From contig JAMCXR010000014.1 of NCBI GenBank assembly GCA_023474185.1, forward strand, positions 1 to 27,760: a DNA stretch of 27,760 bases. The letters run 5' to 3'. This document shows, in pieces, positions 14,973 to 21,570 of this stretch. Source of the stretch: Patescibacteria group bacterium (GTDB lineage: Bacteria > Patescibacteriota > Minisyncoccia > UBA6257 > Colwellbacteraceae). Each line of letters begins with the position of its first letter. The first letter of the stretch is position 1. The notes beneath the pieces were generated by a model that was not told the origin of the DNA, made no database searches, and worked only from the letters and a program-made list of their open reading frames with translations. The translations under genes and the position numbers were made by a program.

Positions 14973-16388
14973 ATGCCGACTGAAAGCACCAGAGTCAGAT
15001 TCGCCCCGTCGCCCACGGGTCCGTTGCATATCGGAAGCGCTAGGACGGCTCTGTTTAACTGGATTTTCGCCAGGGCCACTGGCGGGAAATTCATCTTGCG
15101 CATAGAGGACACGGACTTCGAGCGCTCCAAGGAGGAGTACGTCAAAGACATTACCGAAGGGCTTTCTTGGTTGGGGCTGGAGTGGGACAAGTTTTATAAG
15201 CAAAGCGAGCGGATCGAAATCTACCGGAAGCATCTGGAACGGCTGGTGCAAGAAGACAAGGCCTACCCTTGCTTTTGCACGAAAGAGGAATTGGAGGGGG
15301 AGAGGCAAGCTATGCTTTCGCAGGGATTGGCTCCAAAATATTCTGGAAAATGCCGTGGCATCCCCAAAGATGAAGCCAAGCACCGGATTGAAGCCGGAGA
15401 GGGATATGTAATTCGCTTCAAGACTCCTGAAATCGAGGTTAGCTTCAAAGATCTCGTTCGGGGAACGCTTCGCTTTGACGCTTCTTTAATTGGAGATTTC
15501 GTCATTGCCCGAGACTTCAATCAGCCGCTTTATCAATTTGCCGTCGTGGTCGACGATTTGGATATGAAAATCACCCACGTCATTCGCGGCGACGACCACA
15601 TTTCCAATACTCCGAAGCAAATCCTCATCGCCAAAGCTTTCGGGGCGGAACAGCTGCCTTATTTTGCTCATATTCCTATGATTTTGAATCCCGACCGCAG
15701 CAAGATGTCTAAAAGATTTGCCGACACATCTCTTAAAGAATACATCGACAAGGGATATTTGAGCCAAGCGGTGGTAAATTTTCTGGCATTGCTGGGTTGG
15801 CACCCTCAAGATGACCAAGAGGTAATGACTGTCGACGAAATCATCAAAAAATTCGACATCAGCCGGGTGCAGAAAGGCGGAGCTGTTTTTGACTCGGACA
15901 AACTGAATTGGTTCAATTCACACTACATTGCACACCTGCCGACCGAAGAGATTCTTCGCGCGGCCGCCGGGTTCGTACCAGAAAATTGGAAAATCAACGC
16001 CCCGATGTTGGAATCCGTGCGGACCCGCTTGAGCAATTTGGGGAAATTAAGGGAAGCGCTGGAATTTTATTTCGCGTTGCCGGACTACGAAAAAGAACTC
16101 TTGCGCTGGAAGGAAATGGATGACCGGCGGGTTTGGAACGGCCTGGAAAGCTCATTGCGGCTTATCGAAGAAATTCCGGCGGGCCTTTTCAAAAAGGACG
16201 CGCTGGAAGCCAAACTGACGTTTGCCGTGGAAGAAAAAGGAAAAGGGGAAATCTTATGGCCGTTGCGGGTGGCGCTTTCCGGCAAGAAGAACTCCCCTGG
16301 ACCGTTTGAAATCATGGAAGCGCTGGGTAAAGAAGAAACAATGAGGAGAGTAAGACTGGCGATGGATAAGGTTCAAAAACAGCCGTAA
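14973..16388 (+). CDS. gltX: Glutamyl-tRNA synthetase
   Basis: This class I aminoacyl-tRNA synthetase charges tRNA-Glu in the cytoplasm and may also misacylate tRNA-Gln if the organism uses the GatCAB route. It has 471 residues, the family's usual length. Motifs are RFAPSPTGPLHIGSARTALF with HIGS at 19-22, the IEDTDFERS glutamate-binding region, a CFC...C zinc-site pattern (Cys100, Cys102, Cys127), HVIRGDDHISNTPKQ and the KMSKR loop (244-248). An anticodon-binding helical domain fills the C-terminal 150 residues. The gene has its own promoter; the 44-aa gene downstream has another, so gltX is probably transcribed alone. Confidence 0.97.
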   Translation: MPTESTRVRFAPSPTGPLHIGSARTALFNWIFARATGGKFILRIEDTDFERSKEEYVKDITEGLSWLGLEWDKFYKQSERIEIYRKHLERLVQEDKAYPCFCTKEELEGERQAMLSQGLAPKYSGKCRGIPKDEAKHRIEAGEGYVIRFKTPEIEVSFKDLVRGTLRFDASLIGDFVIARDFNQPLYQFAVVVDDLDMKITHVIRGDDHISNTPKQILIAKAFGAEQLPYFAHIPMILNPDRSKMSKRFADTSLKEYIDKGYLSQAVVNFLALLGWHPQDDQEVMTVDEIIKKFDISRVQKGGAVFDSDKLNWFNSHYIAHLPTEEILRAAAGFVPENWKINAPMLESVRTRLSNLGKLREALEFYFALPDYEKELLRWKEMDDRRVWNGLESSLRLIEEIPAGLFKKDALEAKLTFAVEEKGKGEILWPLRVALSGKKNSPGPFEIMEALGKEETMRRVRLAMDKVQKQP

Positions 16389-16400
16389 ATATTCTATAAT
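16372..16400 (+). promoter_or_regulatory. Promoter of the 44-aa membrane peptide gene
   Basis: TTCAAA (16372-16377), a 17-base spacer and a perfect TATAAT (16395-16400) lie over the end of gltX. RNA would begin near 16407, about 14 bases before ATG 16421. Confidence 0.55.
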
Positions 16401-16420
16401 TTTTTAAAACACGCGAACCT

Positions 16421-16555
16421 ATGAATTGGAATTCGTTATTACCGCAACTAAATACCGCAGGGCAGACTTTTTTGCTTCTGATAAAAGAACTGGCCGGCAT
16501 TGTCATATCACTTTTTAAAATATTGGCGGCGGCTGTTTCGCACGTTAACGGCTAA
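16421..16555 (+). CDS. 44-residue hydrophobic peptide
   Basis: This short frame from ATG 16421 to TAA 16555 encodes MNWNSLLPQLNTAGQTF, then an amphipathic or membrane helix LLLIKELAGIVISLFKILAAAV, then SHVNG. It lies 32 bases after gltX and has a good sigma-70-like promoter of its own. Small single-helix peptides like this recur in Parcubacteria genomes as far as I recall; no function is known. The promoter and the well-formed helix support it, but its small size limits confidence. Confidence 0.55.
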   Translation: MNWNSLLPQLNTAGQTFLLLIKELAGIVISLFKILAAAVSHVNG

Positions 16556-16672
16556 TCTTTTAAAAGAAGCGGTAGGAAGGCCTCGGTTAATTATTTGTGT
16601 CGCATAACATACATTATACGACAGTATAATATTGATAAGGTCTGCGTCCCCTCGCGAGCGTAAGGGTTCTTT

Positions 16673-16710
16673 AAAAATAACGCCGAAGGGATGCGAAATC
16701 TCTCCGGCGT
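16673..16710 (-). terminator. Rho-independent terminator of the 17562-16746 operon
   Basis: On the minus strand ACGCCGGAGAGA pairs with TCCCTTCGGCGT (12 positions with one G-T and one mismatch) around a seven-base loop, followed by TATTTTT. It lies 36 bases after the stop of the 83-aa gene. It also cuts through an overlapping reading frame at 16508-16783, which argues that frame is not a gene. Confidence 0.75.
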
Positions 16711-16745
16711 GCAGTAAACACTGTGCAATTATTGTCCGTGAATCT

Positions 16746-16997
16746 TCAACACTTAAGCGCTTTTTCACCTCTTCCTTTTTCACTCGCGATGCGCTCCTTG
16801 TGGAAGTTAACGCGGAATTCGAACCTCCACCTGTCGACGAGGGCCTTAATGGCGAATTCCATCCATTCCTCCCTTCGGTTCAAAACCGCCCGGTCTCGCT
16901 CTTCGCTGTCGATTATGATAGTGGAGTTATGATCCTTAACCTGGAAATGGACAATGCCCATCTTTTTCAGCGACTCCTCTACCCACGACCCGGACAT
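16746..16997 (-). CDS. 83-residue orphan protein
   Basis: This protein is unrecognised. It starts MSGSWVEESLKKMGIVHF, contains a beta-like STIIIDSEERDRAVLNRREE segment and an amphipathic EWMEFAIKALVDRWRFEFRV helix, and ends in a Lys/Glu-rich tail. GAGGTGA on the minus strand lies about seven bases before ATG 16997, a good Shine-Dalgarno site. It follows the 168-aa gene by 58 bases on the same strand and is closed by the terminator at 16673-16710, so the two form a short operon. No membrane segment or signal peptide is visible. Confidence 0.6.
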   Translation of the reverse strand: MSGSWVEESLKKMGIVHFQVKDHNSTIIIDSEERDRAVLNRREEWMEFAIKALVDRWRFEFRVNFHKERIASEKGRGEKALKC

Positions 16998-17055
16998 TGG
17001 TCATCACCTCGCGTTCTTGGTGGTAGCAGGCTGACGCCTCTACCTCCTTTTGCGG

Positions 17056-17562
17056 TTATGCACGGTGGGCAGGCTTCGGCGTAACGGCCAGGAAACGATA
17101 CTCGGCCCAGTGGCCGACGGCCCCAAAGGCATTTATGGCAAGAAGGCAACGGTCGCCTTTGTGCGTCTTCGGGCCTATTGCCGGCCATCGGCGGCAGGCG
17201 CCGGGGATTTCATCGATGTAGGTCGTCTTATTGACCGCAGGCCCGTTCCAAACCGAACCCAAAGCCAATAAAATCCCTTCAGTGTTTCTCCGGTGTTCGG
17301 CGCCAAAAGCGAGCAGCTCCCGCAAATTGGCTGGCCGCAAACCTTTCTCGCCAACGTAGCGCCAGGCATCCTCGAGGGTGCGCAAGTTGTCGCGCTCGGG
17401 TAACGCAACGAGATTCAGTAAAGATATTCCTTCCCCAGCGGAAGGAAATCTTTTAAGGGTCACATCGGGATCTATCCAGTTGTAAGAGCCCTCTCGAATC
17501 GCTTCTCTTGGTTCTTTGCCGTAGTCTACTAGCAGCCTGATAACCGTTTCTCCAACACTCAT
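17056..17562 (-). CDS. Parcubacteria-type orphan family protein (168 aa)
   Basis: The 168-residue soluble protein shows a pattern I associate from memory with a multi-copy Parcubacteria family of unknown function. The pattern is GSYNWIDPDVTLKRFP (26-40), a DAWRYVGEKGLRPANLRELLAFGAEH block (65-90), LALGSVW (99-105) and the C-terminal HWAEYRFLAV (151-160). ATG 17562 is preceded by GGGGAG six bases upstream. The upstream region holds a TTGACA promoter, an inverted repeat over its -10 and a tandem 10-bp repeat, so expression is probably controlled. It heads a two-gene operon with the 83-aa gene. The family name and role remain unknown. Confidence 0.75.
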   Translation of the reverse strand: MSVGETVIRLLVDYGKEPREAIREGSYNWIDPDVTLKRFPSAGEGISLLNLVALPERDNLRTLEDAWRYVGEKGLRPANLRELLAFGAEHRRNTEGILLALGSVWNGPAVNKTTYIDEIPGACRRWPAIGPKTHKGDRCLLAINAFGAVGHWAEYRFLAVTPKPAHRA

Positions 17563-17584
17563 TACGCTCTCCCCTTTTTTATTT

Positions 17585-17603
17585 AGTGCAAGTCAGTGCA
17601 AGT
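17585..17603. repeat. Tandem 10-bp direct repeat upstream of the 168-aa gene
   Basis: AGTGCAAGT occurs at 17585-17593 and again at 17595-17603, exactly one DNA turn apart. It lies in the leader of the minus-strand gene starting at 17562, just downstream of its predicted promoter, and could bind a regulator side by side. Confidence 0.6.
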
Positions 17604-17623
17604 TCACGATTTGGGTGTTCAAG

Positions 17624-17663
17624 GCAGTAAGTTTTGTTTACTGCACAAAACGGCCCGTGTCAA
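17624..17663 (-). promoter_or_regulatory. Promoter with inverted repeat over the -10
   Basis: On the minus strand TTGACA (plus coordinates 17658-17663), a 17-base spacer and TAAACA (17635-17640) form a promoter with a consensus -35 and weak -10. The -10 lies inside the perfect inverted repeat GCAGTAA-7-TTACTGC (17624-17644), a classical place for a repressor operator. Confidence 0.5.
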
Positions 17664-17677
17664 CTGAAGCCGCAATG

Positions 17678-17713
17678 AAAAGCCCCAGTCGGTTTTTTAT
17701 ATCCGGCTGGGGC
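17678..17713 (-). terminator. Rho-independent terminator of the 94-aa gene
   Basis: On the minus strand GCCCCAGCCGG (plus 17703-17713) pairs with CCGACTGGGGC (17682-17692), 11 bp with one wobble, followed by TTTT (17678-17681). It lies 25 bases after the stop of the gene at 17738. Confidence 0.8.
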
Positions 17714-17737
17714 GCTACGAAACGGTTCAGCTTGTCG

Positions 17738-18022
17738 CTACATCCCGCTCATGATTCTTTGAAACCTGGATGCGGTCTCATAGAGGTCGGCATAGTTGTT
17801 CCGGATAATGCGGGCCTTGATGCTTATGGAGTTTACTTCCCGCAGCTTATCAAGGAGATCCGTGGAGAGATTATCCACCTCCGATACTCCGGTTTGGTGA
17901 AGCTTGCGCCGTATGGCTTTTCCAGTTTTTTCGGTAGCCTCCAAGATGGCATCCAGTACCATGATGCATTCGTACAGCTTGCCTGGGCTGGGCAGGATCC
18001 TATCCCGATCATTTGATCTCAT
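17738..18022 (-). CDS. 94-residue helical orphan protein
   Basis: This protein is unrecognised. It is predicted mostly helical and charged: LYECIMVLDAILEATEKTGK, then VDNLSTDLLDKLREVNSISI, then NNYADLYETASRFQRIMSGM. ATG 18022 is chosen over TTG 18031 because AAAGGGG on the minus strand ends ten bases before it. It has its own promoter (18079-18107) and terminator (17678-17713), a complete single-gene unit between gltX and the PD-(D/E)XK gene. No signal peptide or membrane segment is seen. Confidence 0.65.
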   Translation of the reverse strand: MRSNDRDRILPSPGKLYECIMVLDAILEATEKTGKAIRRKLHQTGVSEVDNLSTDLLDKLREVNSISIKARIIRNNYADLYETASRFQRIMSGM

Positions 18023-18078
18023 CTTGCCCAATCCCCTTTCCTTAGTCGCTGCATCACTGAAGATCCTTTAACAAATTC

Positions 18079-18107
18079 ATTTTGGCTCCCTGGAAATAAT
18101 TTTTCAA
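18079..18107 (-). promoter_or_regulatory. Promoter of the 94-aa gene
   Basis: On the minus strand TTGAAA (18102-18107), a 17-base spacer and CAAAAT (18079-18084) predict RNA starting near 18072, giving a leader of about 50 bases with a Shine-Dalgarno site. Confidence 0.5.
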
Positions 18108-18141
18108 GCTCACTGTTTCCCTACCATCAAACTCCGTTTTT

Positions 18142-18150
18142 TGTTAAAAT
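18142..18150 (+). promoter_or_regulatory. Extended -10 of the second PD-(D/E)XK gene
   Basis: TGT-TAAAAT ends nine bases before ATG 18160; no Shine-Dalgarno site lies between, so a leaderless transcript is predicted. Confidence 0.5.
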
Positions 18151-18159
18151 TTTTAAATT

Positions 18160-18942
18160 ATGTATTATCGGGACGCGCAGGAGTTTATGGAAAGCACGGG
18201 GCACGAAATCGGCGGGCGGTGGTATCCGAGGGTGACAAGCATTGTCTCTATTAAGGCCAAACCGGAGCTTTACCGTTTTTACGGCCAATTAAGCAGTTTT
18301 GCCGAAGGCGAAGCTATTAAGAAACAGTCGGCCGACGAAGGAACGGCGGTGCACAACGTCGTAGAAACGATTCTGCTCGGACGGGATCCGGATGTTCCCG
18401 ATGAAATAGCCCCGGCCGTCAGCGCTTTTTTGGCGTTCAAAGACAGGGTAGGTATTGAAGTTAACCCGCAATGGGTGGAAAGACTGGTGGCTCATCCCGA
18501 GGAAAGATACTCGGGCACGGTTGATTCGGTCGCCGCCATCGGCGGACGCACCGGAATTTTGGATATAAAGACGTCGCTGTCGATTTATCGCGATTATGGG
18601 CTACAAACGTCGGCTTACTTTGCGGTGGCGAAAAACGTCCATAAGATGAATGAACTGACTACCCGCTGGATTTTGCGCATCGACCAGTACCAATTATGTT
18701 TCCGCTGCGGAGCCTCTAAACGGTCCAAAGGGGGCCGAGCTAAGGTTCGGAAACCGGCTTCGAGCGAAATTTTTCCGGTTGGTTTCAACGAGTGCGACCA
18801 TCAATGGTCGCCAGTGCGCGGCGACGTCGAATTAAAGGAGTTCGGAAACTGGGAGAACGATTACGGCGCGTTCCTGGGCGCCAAGAGGCTTTGGGAATGG
18901 GAAAACGAGTATTGGCTGGAGAAAATCGGTTATCTGGCCTAA
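18160..18942 (+). CDS. PD-(D/E)XK nuclease-like protein with zinc-binding insert
   Basis: This 260-residue protein of the PD-(D/E)XK superfamily has ADEGTAVHNVVE (58-69), YSGTVDSVAAI (117-127, Asp122), GRTGILDIKTS (129-139, Asp135 and Lys137) and YGLQTSAYFAVAK (146-158, QxxxY). These are the core residues of RecB-like nucleases. After the core a likely zinc site is inserted: Cys180-x2-Cys183 (CFRCGASK) and Cys212-x-His214 (CDHQW). The C terminus is rich in Trp, Glu and Asn. Unlike the nuclease at 9630 it lacks the Cas4-type cysteine arrangement. It probably acts in DNA processing; phage and mobile-element relatives exist. It is convergent with the small membrane protein gene at 18949. Confidence 0.8.
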   Translation: MYYRDAQEFMESTGHEIGGRWYPRVTSIVSIKAKPELYRFYGQLSSFAEGEAIKKQSADEGTAVHNVVETILLGRDPDVPDEIAPAVSAFLAFKDRVGIEVNPQWVERLVAHPEERYSGTVDSVAAIGGRTGILDIKTSLSIYRDYGLQTSAYFAVAKNVHKMNELTTRWILRIDQYQLCFRCGASKRSKGGRAKVRKPASSEIFPVGFNECDHQWSPVRGDVELKEFGNWENDYGAFLGAKRLWEWENEYWLEKIGYLA

Positions 18943-18948
18943 TCGTCT

Positions 18949-19137
18949 CTATCTATTTGTTCCCTGTTCGATTATTATCGGCGCCTGCGTTCCGTTGCGT
19001 CCCAGAAGGTAGCCGATCATCAGGAGGCCGGCAAAGATAATCGCGGCAGCCGCGAGAATCAGGAAAAACAGCGTTTTGTCGCTAACCTCCCCTTCTTTGA
19101 TCGATAGGCGCCGGCGAACGATTGACAAATAACCCAT
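18949..19137 (-). CDS. 62-residue membrane protein
   Basis: This small single-span protein has a basic N terminus (MGYLSIVRRRLSIKEGEVSD), a membrane helix at about 20-45 (KTLFFLILAAAAIIFAGLLMIG) and a short polar tail ending EQGTNR. The frame is open upstream to 19191, but that part covers the rpmA promoter on the other strand, so ATG 19137 is preferred. Function unknown. Confidence 0.6.
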   Translation of the reverse strand: MGYLSIVRRRLSIKEGEVSDKTLFFLILAAAAIIFAGLLMIGYLLGRNGTQAPIIIEQGTNR

Positions 19138-19150
19138 ATTTTCGTAGAAT
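19122..19150 (+). promoter_or_regulatory. Promoter of rpmA
   Basis: TTGACA (19122-19127), a 17-base spacer and TAGAAT (19145-19150) are the best consensus promoter in the window. RNA would start near 19157, giving a leader of about 26 bases before ATG 19183, without a visible Shine-Dalgarno site. Confidence 0.75.
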
Positions 19151-19182
19151 GTTTCTGCATTAATATTAGCATTTTTTAAGCT

Positions 19183-19458
19183 ATGGCACATACCAAAGCT
19201 GGCGGTTCAACAAAATTAGGAAGAGATTCCGAATCAAAGAGACTCGGTGTAAAAATCGGTGACGGCGGGACTGTTGGCGCTGGTCAGATAATCATTCGTC
19301 AACGCGGTTCCAAATATCTTGCCGGCGACAACGTTTTGCGCGGCGGGGACGACACGCTTTACGCTTCCATCAACGGAAGGGTTAAGTTTTCTTCCAAAAA
19401 CAAGATTAGGTTTGACGGTAGCAAAAGGAAGACGGTCGTAGTCTCGGTTGCGGCTTAG
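19183..19458 (+). CDS. rpmA: Large-subunit ribosomal protein bL27
   Basis: bL27 lies near the peptidyl-transferase centre of the 50S subunit. The 91 residues start AHTKAGGSTKLGRDSESKRLGVK, the conserved N-terminal arm, and continue with AGQIIIRQRGSKYLAGDNVLRGGDDTLYA and GRVKF. No N-terminal cleavable extension (as in Firmicutes) is present. Its usual partner rplU is not next to it. The stop codon overlaps the convergent rplI stop by four bases. Confidence 0.96.
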   Translation: MAHTKAGGSTKLGRDSESKRLGVKIGDGGTVGAGQIIIRQRGSKYLAGDNVLRGGDDTLYASINGRVKFSSKNKIRFDGSKRKTVVVSVAA

Positions 19459-19910
19459 CTTTTAACCGCTTCCAATTCCATCTCGCCTTTGGCGCTTCCC
19501 ACTCTCAAAGCGATTCGGTGCCAACCGAGTGATTTTATCGGCTTATCCATTCTCTCCAAACTGATTTCGGAGGCCAATCTTTTGTCGATTGACAGGTGGA
19601 AAATCAGTTTATCCAAAACCTGCTTTTTAGTAATCGATCCGAAAACCTCTCCCTTTTCTCCGACGGCCAATGACAACCGCAATGGGTTGCTTTTTAGCTT
19701 CTCTTGGATAAGTTTCAGCGTTTCGTCCTGCAAACGGCGTTTTAATTCTTTTGTTTTGATGGCTTCACGAAGCTCTCCTAAAGAAGCGCTATCAACTTGC
19801 TTGGCCAGGCCGTTGGGAACAAGGTAATTTTTGGCGTAACCGTCGGCCACGGATTTAACGTCGTTCGCTTTTCCTAGTCCCTTTATGTCTCTTAAGAGTA
19901 TGACCTTCAT
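19455..19910 (-). CDS. rplI: Large-subunit ribosomal protein bL9
   Basis: bL9 extends from the L1 side of the 50S subunit and helps keep the reading frame. The 151 residues show the N-terminal signature MKVILLRDIKGLGKANDVKSV followed by ADGYAKNYLVPNGLA, a long connecting helix (about 43-75) and the C-terminal domain (VGEKGEVFGSITKKQV). It follows the S41 protease gene by 52 bases on the same strand. Its presence is useful for placement, as bL9 is reported absent from Microgenomates and WWE3. Confidence 0.96.
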   Translation of the reverse strand: MKVILLRDIKGLGKANDVKSVADGYAKNYLVPNGLAKQVDSASLGELREAIKTKELKRRLQDETLKLIQEKLKSNPLRLSLAVGEKGEVFGSITKKQVLDKLIFHLSIDKRLASEISLERMDKPIKSLGWHRIALRVGSAKGEMELEAVKS

Positions 19911-19962
19911 GGTCTAAATCTTGGAACCTTAATTTCCGGATATTGGAACGGCCCGAGACCCG

Positions 19963-21213
19963 CTACTGCATTTCCGTTTTAAGCAGCTCAACAGCCTTGG
20001 CCAGCTGCGGATCGGTGCCCGCCGCTATATTCGCGTCAGTGAGCGGTACCACGTAATCCGGCTTCAAGCCTTTGCCGTTAATCCAGGTGCCGTCGGGAGT
20101 GAGCCACTTGGCAATCGTCACTTTTATGAACGACCCGTCGCTCAAGGGGAAGACTTCTTGTACAGTTCCTTTACCGAAACTTTGCTCGCCTACGAGCAGA
20201 ACGCCGCGGTTGTCGCGCAAGGCTCCGGAAAGTATTTCCGCAGCTGAGGCCGAACCGCCGTTAATCAGAACCACTACCGGCATTTTCGCCAGCGATTGGT
20301 TGATTCCGGTTTTAATCACTTGTTTGACCCCTTGGGCGTTTTCTTCGATAACCACCGGCGTATTGGCCGGTAAGAGTTCGCTGGCCAAATCAACGGCAAC
20401 GTTGAGATATCCGCCCGGGTCATTGCGCAAATCGAGAATCATTCCCTTGGCTCCATCCTGGATTCCCGAATTGACAGCATTGTTGAAATCGGCTTCGGCA
20501 TTCTGATTGAAACTGTAAAGCTGCAAGTCCAAGATATTGTTGTCTATCACCTTCCAATCGACCGTCGGAACCTGAATGTTGGCGCGGGTAATTTTAAAGT
20601 CCTGCGGCTTATTCCACCCCTTTCTCAGGATAGTTAGAGTGACGGTGGTGCCGATGTCGCCTCTGATTTCGTTAACCGCATCCTGCAAGCTCAGGTTCTG
20701 AGTCGACTGGCCGTTGATGGCCAGGATGGCGTCGTTGGCCCGCAAACCGGCGGCCGCGGCCGGAGAATTGTTTAAAGGAGCCAAAACGATGAGCTGGCCG
20801 CTTTTAATGTCTATTTCCGCCCCTATTCCCCCGAAATTGCCGCTGATGTCCTGGTTGAATTGCGTGGAATCCGAGGGCTGAAAAAATTCAGTGTAAGGAT
20901 CATTTAAGGAGTTGGTCAAACCGGTGACGGCGCCGTAAACAAGGCTTTGGTTGTTCAACGCGCCGGCGTTCAAATAATCGTTTTTCAAAATATCCCAAAC
21001 TTGCCAGAAAACATTAAAATTAGCGTTAATATTGCTCGGGGTGCTGAGATTGCTGACGCCGCTAACGACTATGTTTTTGGTCGTTTTAGCCCCTGCTTTA
21101 AAGCCGAAATAATATCCCCCGCCCCCCAAAGCCACGACAACGATTATAGACAAGACCACCAGGGACGCTCGGTCGACTGCTTTCTTAAATTTCTTCGATG
21201 ACCACCGAATCAT
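19963..21213 (-). CDS. ctpA: C-terminal processing peptidase, S41 family
   Basis: This membrane-anchored serine protease of the CtpA/CtpB type has 416 residues. It has one membrane helix at about 16-36, a family N-terminal region (VWDILKNDYLNA, then NSLNDPYTEFF), a PDZ domain at about 125-200 (GNFGGIGAEIDIK, then AAAAGLRANDAILAINGQ), and the S41 catalytic domain. The catalytic serine is in NGGSASAAE (Ser323) and the general-base lysine in SFGKGTVQ (Lys348). Such proteases trim exported proteins from their C termini. A minus-strand promoter (TTGAAA-18-TAGAAT) ends ten bases before ATG 21213, so the message is probably leaderless. Confidence 0.93.
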   Translation of the reverse strand: MIRWSSKKFKKAVDRASLVVLSIIVVVALGGGGYYFGFKAGAKTTKNIVVSGVSNLSTPSNINANFNVFWQVWDILKNDYLNAGALNNQSLVYGAVTGLTNSLNDPYTEFFQPSDSTQFNQDISGNFGGIGAEIDIKSGQLIVLAPLNNSPAAAAGLRANDAILAINGQSTQNLSLQDAVNEIRGDIGTTVTLTILRKGWNKPQDFKITRANIQVPTVDWKVIDNNILDLQLYSFNQNAEADFNNAVNSGIQDGAKGMILDLRNDPGGYLNVAVDLASELLPANTPVVIEENAQGVKQVIKTGINQSLAKMPVVVLINGGSASAAEILSGALRDNRGVLLVGEQSFGKGTVQEVFPLSDGSFIKVTIAKWLTPDGTWINGKGLKPDYVVPLTDANIAAGTDPQLAKAVELLKTEMQ

Positions 21214-21223
21214 AGCGGGTTTA

Positions 21224-21253
21224 ATTCTACCTCAAAGTATTGTATCATTTCAA
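21224..21253 (-). promoter_or_regulatory. Promoter of the S41 peptidase gene
   Basis: On the minus strand TTGAAA (21248-21253), an 18-base spacer and TAGAAT (21224-21229) end ten bases before ATG 21213. It overlaps the -10 of the divergent gene at 21259. Confidence 0.6.
21243..21248 (+). promoter_or_regulatory. -10 element of the 103-aa gene
   Basis: TATCAT lies ten bases before ATG 21259, with a weak TTTAAT 17 bases upstream (21220-21225). It overlaps the divergent S41 promoter within a 45-base intergenic space. Confidence 0.4.
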
Positions 21254-21258
21254 CACCG

Positions 21259-21570
21259 ATGGACTACCTAAAGCTTCTCAGGGAAAGAGCCGAGAAGTCG
21301 AGGGTTTACTCTTCGCATCAGCTCGTAGGCTTGACGGTAGCCCAAATTCTAAACGACGAGGAACACAAAGCGCTTTTTATCAGGTTGGCAAAGGATAATA
21401 AAGGGGTTGACTTGATAGCTATCGCCCGCTCGGTGGCGGAAAAGAAAGAAGTTAAAAATAAGGGCGCATATTTCATGCGGTTGGTTCAAAAAATGGGCAT
21501 TACCAGACGCCATGCGAATTCTCACAATAAACGACAAAGAAGAAGGAATCTTTCTGCGAAAAAAGACTAA
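21259..21570 (+). CDS. Small basic hypothetical protein overlapping def
   Basis: I do not recognise this 103-residue protein. It begins MDYLKLLRERAEKSRVYSSHQLVGLTVAQIL, followed by a helical ALFIRLAKDNKGVDLIAIARSVAEKK block and KNKGAYFMRLVQKMG, which I recall as a motif set in Parcubacteria hypotheticals. The last 20 residues are a strongly basic tail (RRHANSHNKRQRRRNLSAKK) encoded within the first 59 bases of def in another frame. It is the first gene of a tight cluster with def and fmt, so a translation-related role is possible. Confidence 0.7.
   Translation: MDYLKLLRERAEKSRVYSSHQLVGLTVAQILNDEEHKALFIRLAKDNKGVDLIAIARSVAEKKEVKNKGAYFMRLVQKMGITRRHANSHNKRQRRRNLSAKKD

Noticed and set aside
16508..16783. 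91-codon minus-strand frame starting with GTG 16783, with AAGGAG ten bases upstream
   Set aside because: It overlaps the end of the 83-aa gene, is cut by a clear rho-independent terminator at 16673-16710, and overlaps the 44-aa peptide on the other strand. The sequence has no protein-like pattern.
17042..17049. Perfect AAGGAGGT on the minus strand between the 168-aa and 83-aa genes
   Set aside because: No start codon lies 4-12 bases downstream. The 83-aa gene has its own closer Shine-Dalgarno site, so this one appears unused or is a remnant.
19138..19191. Upstream extension of the 62-aa membrane protein to 19191
   Set aside because: It would cover the consensus rpmA promoter and start inside rpmA; the added residues look random.
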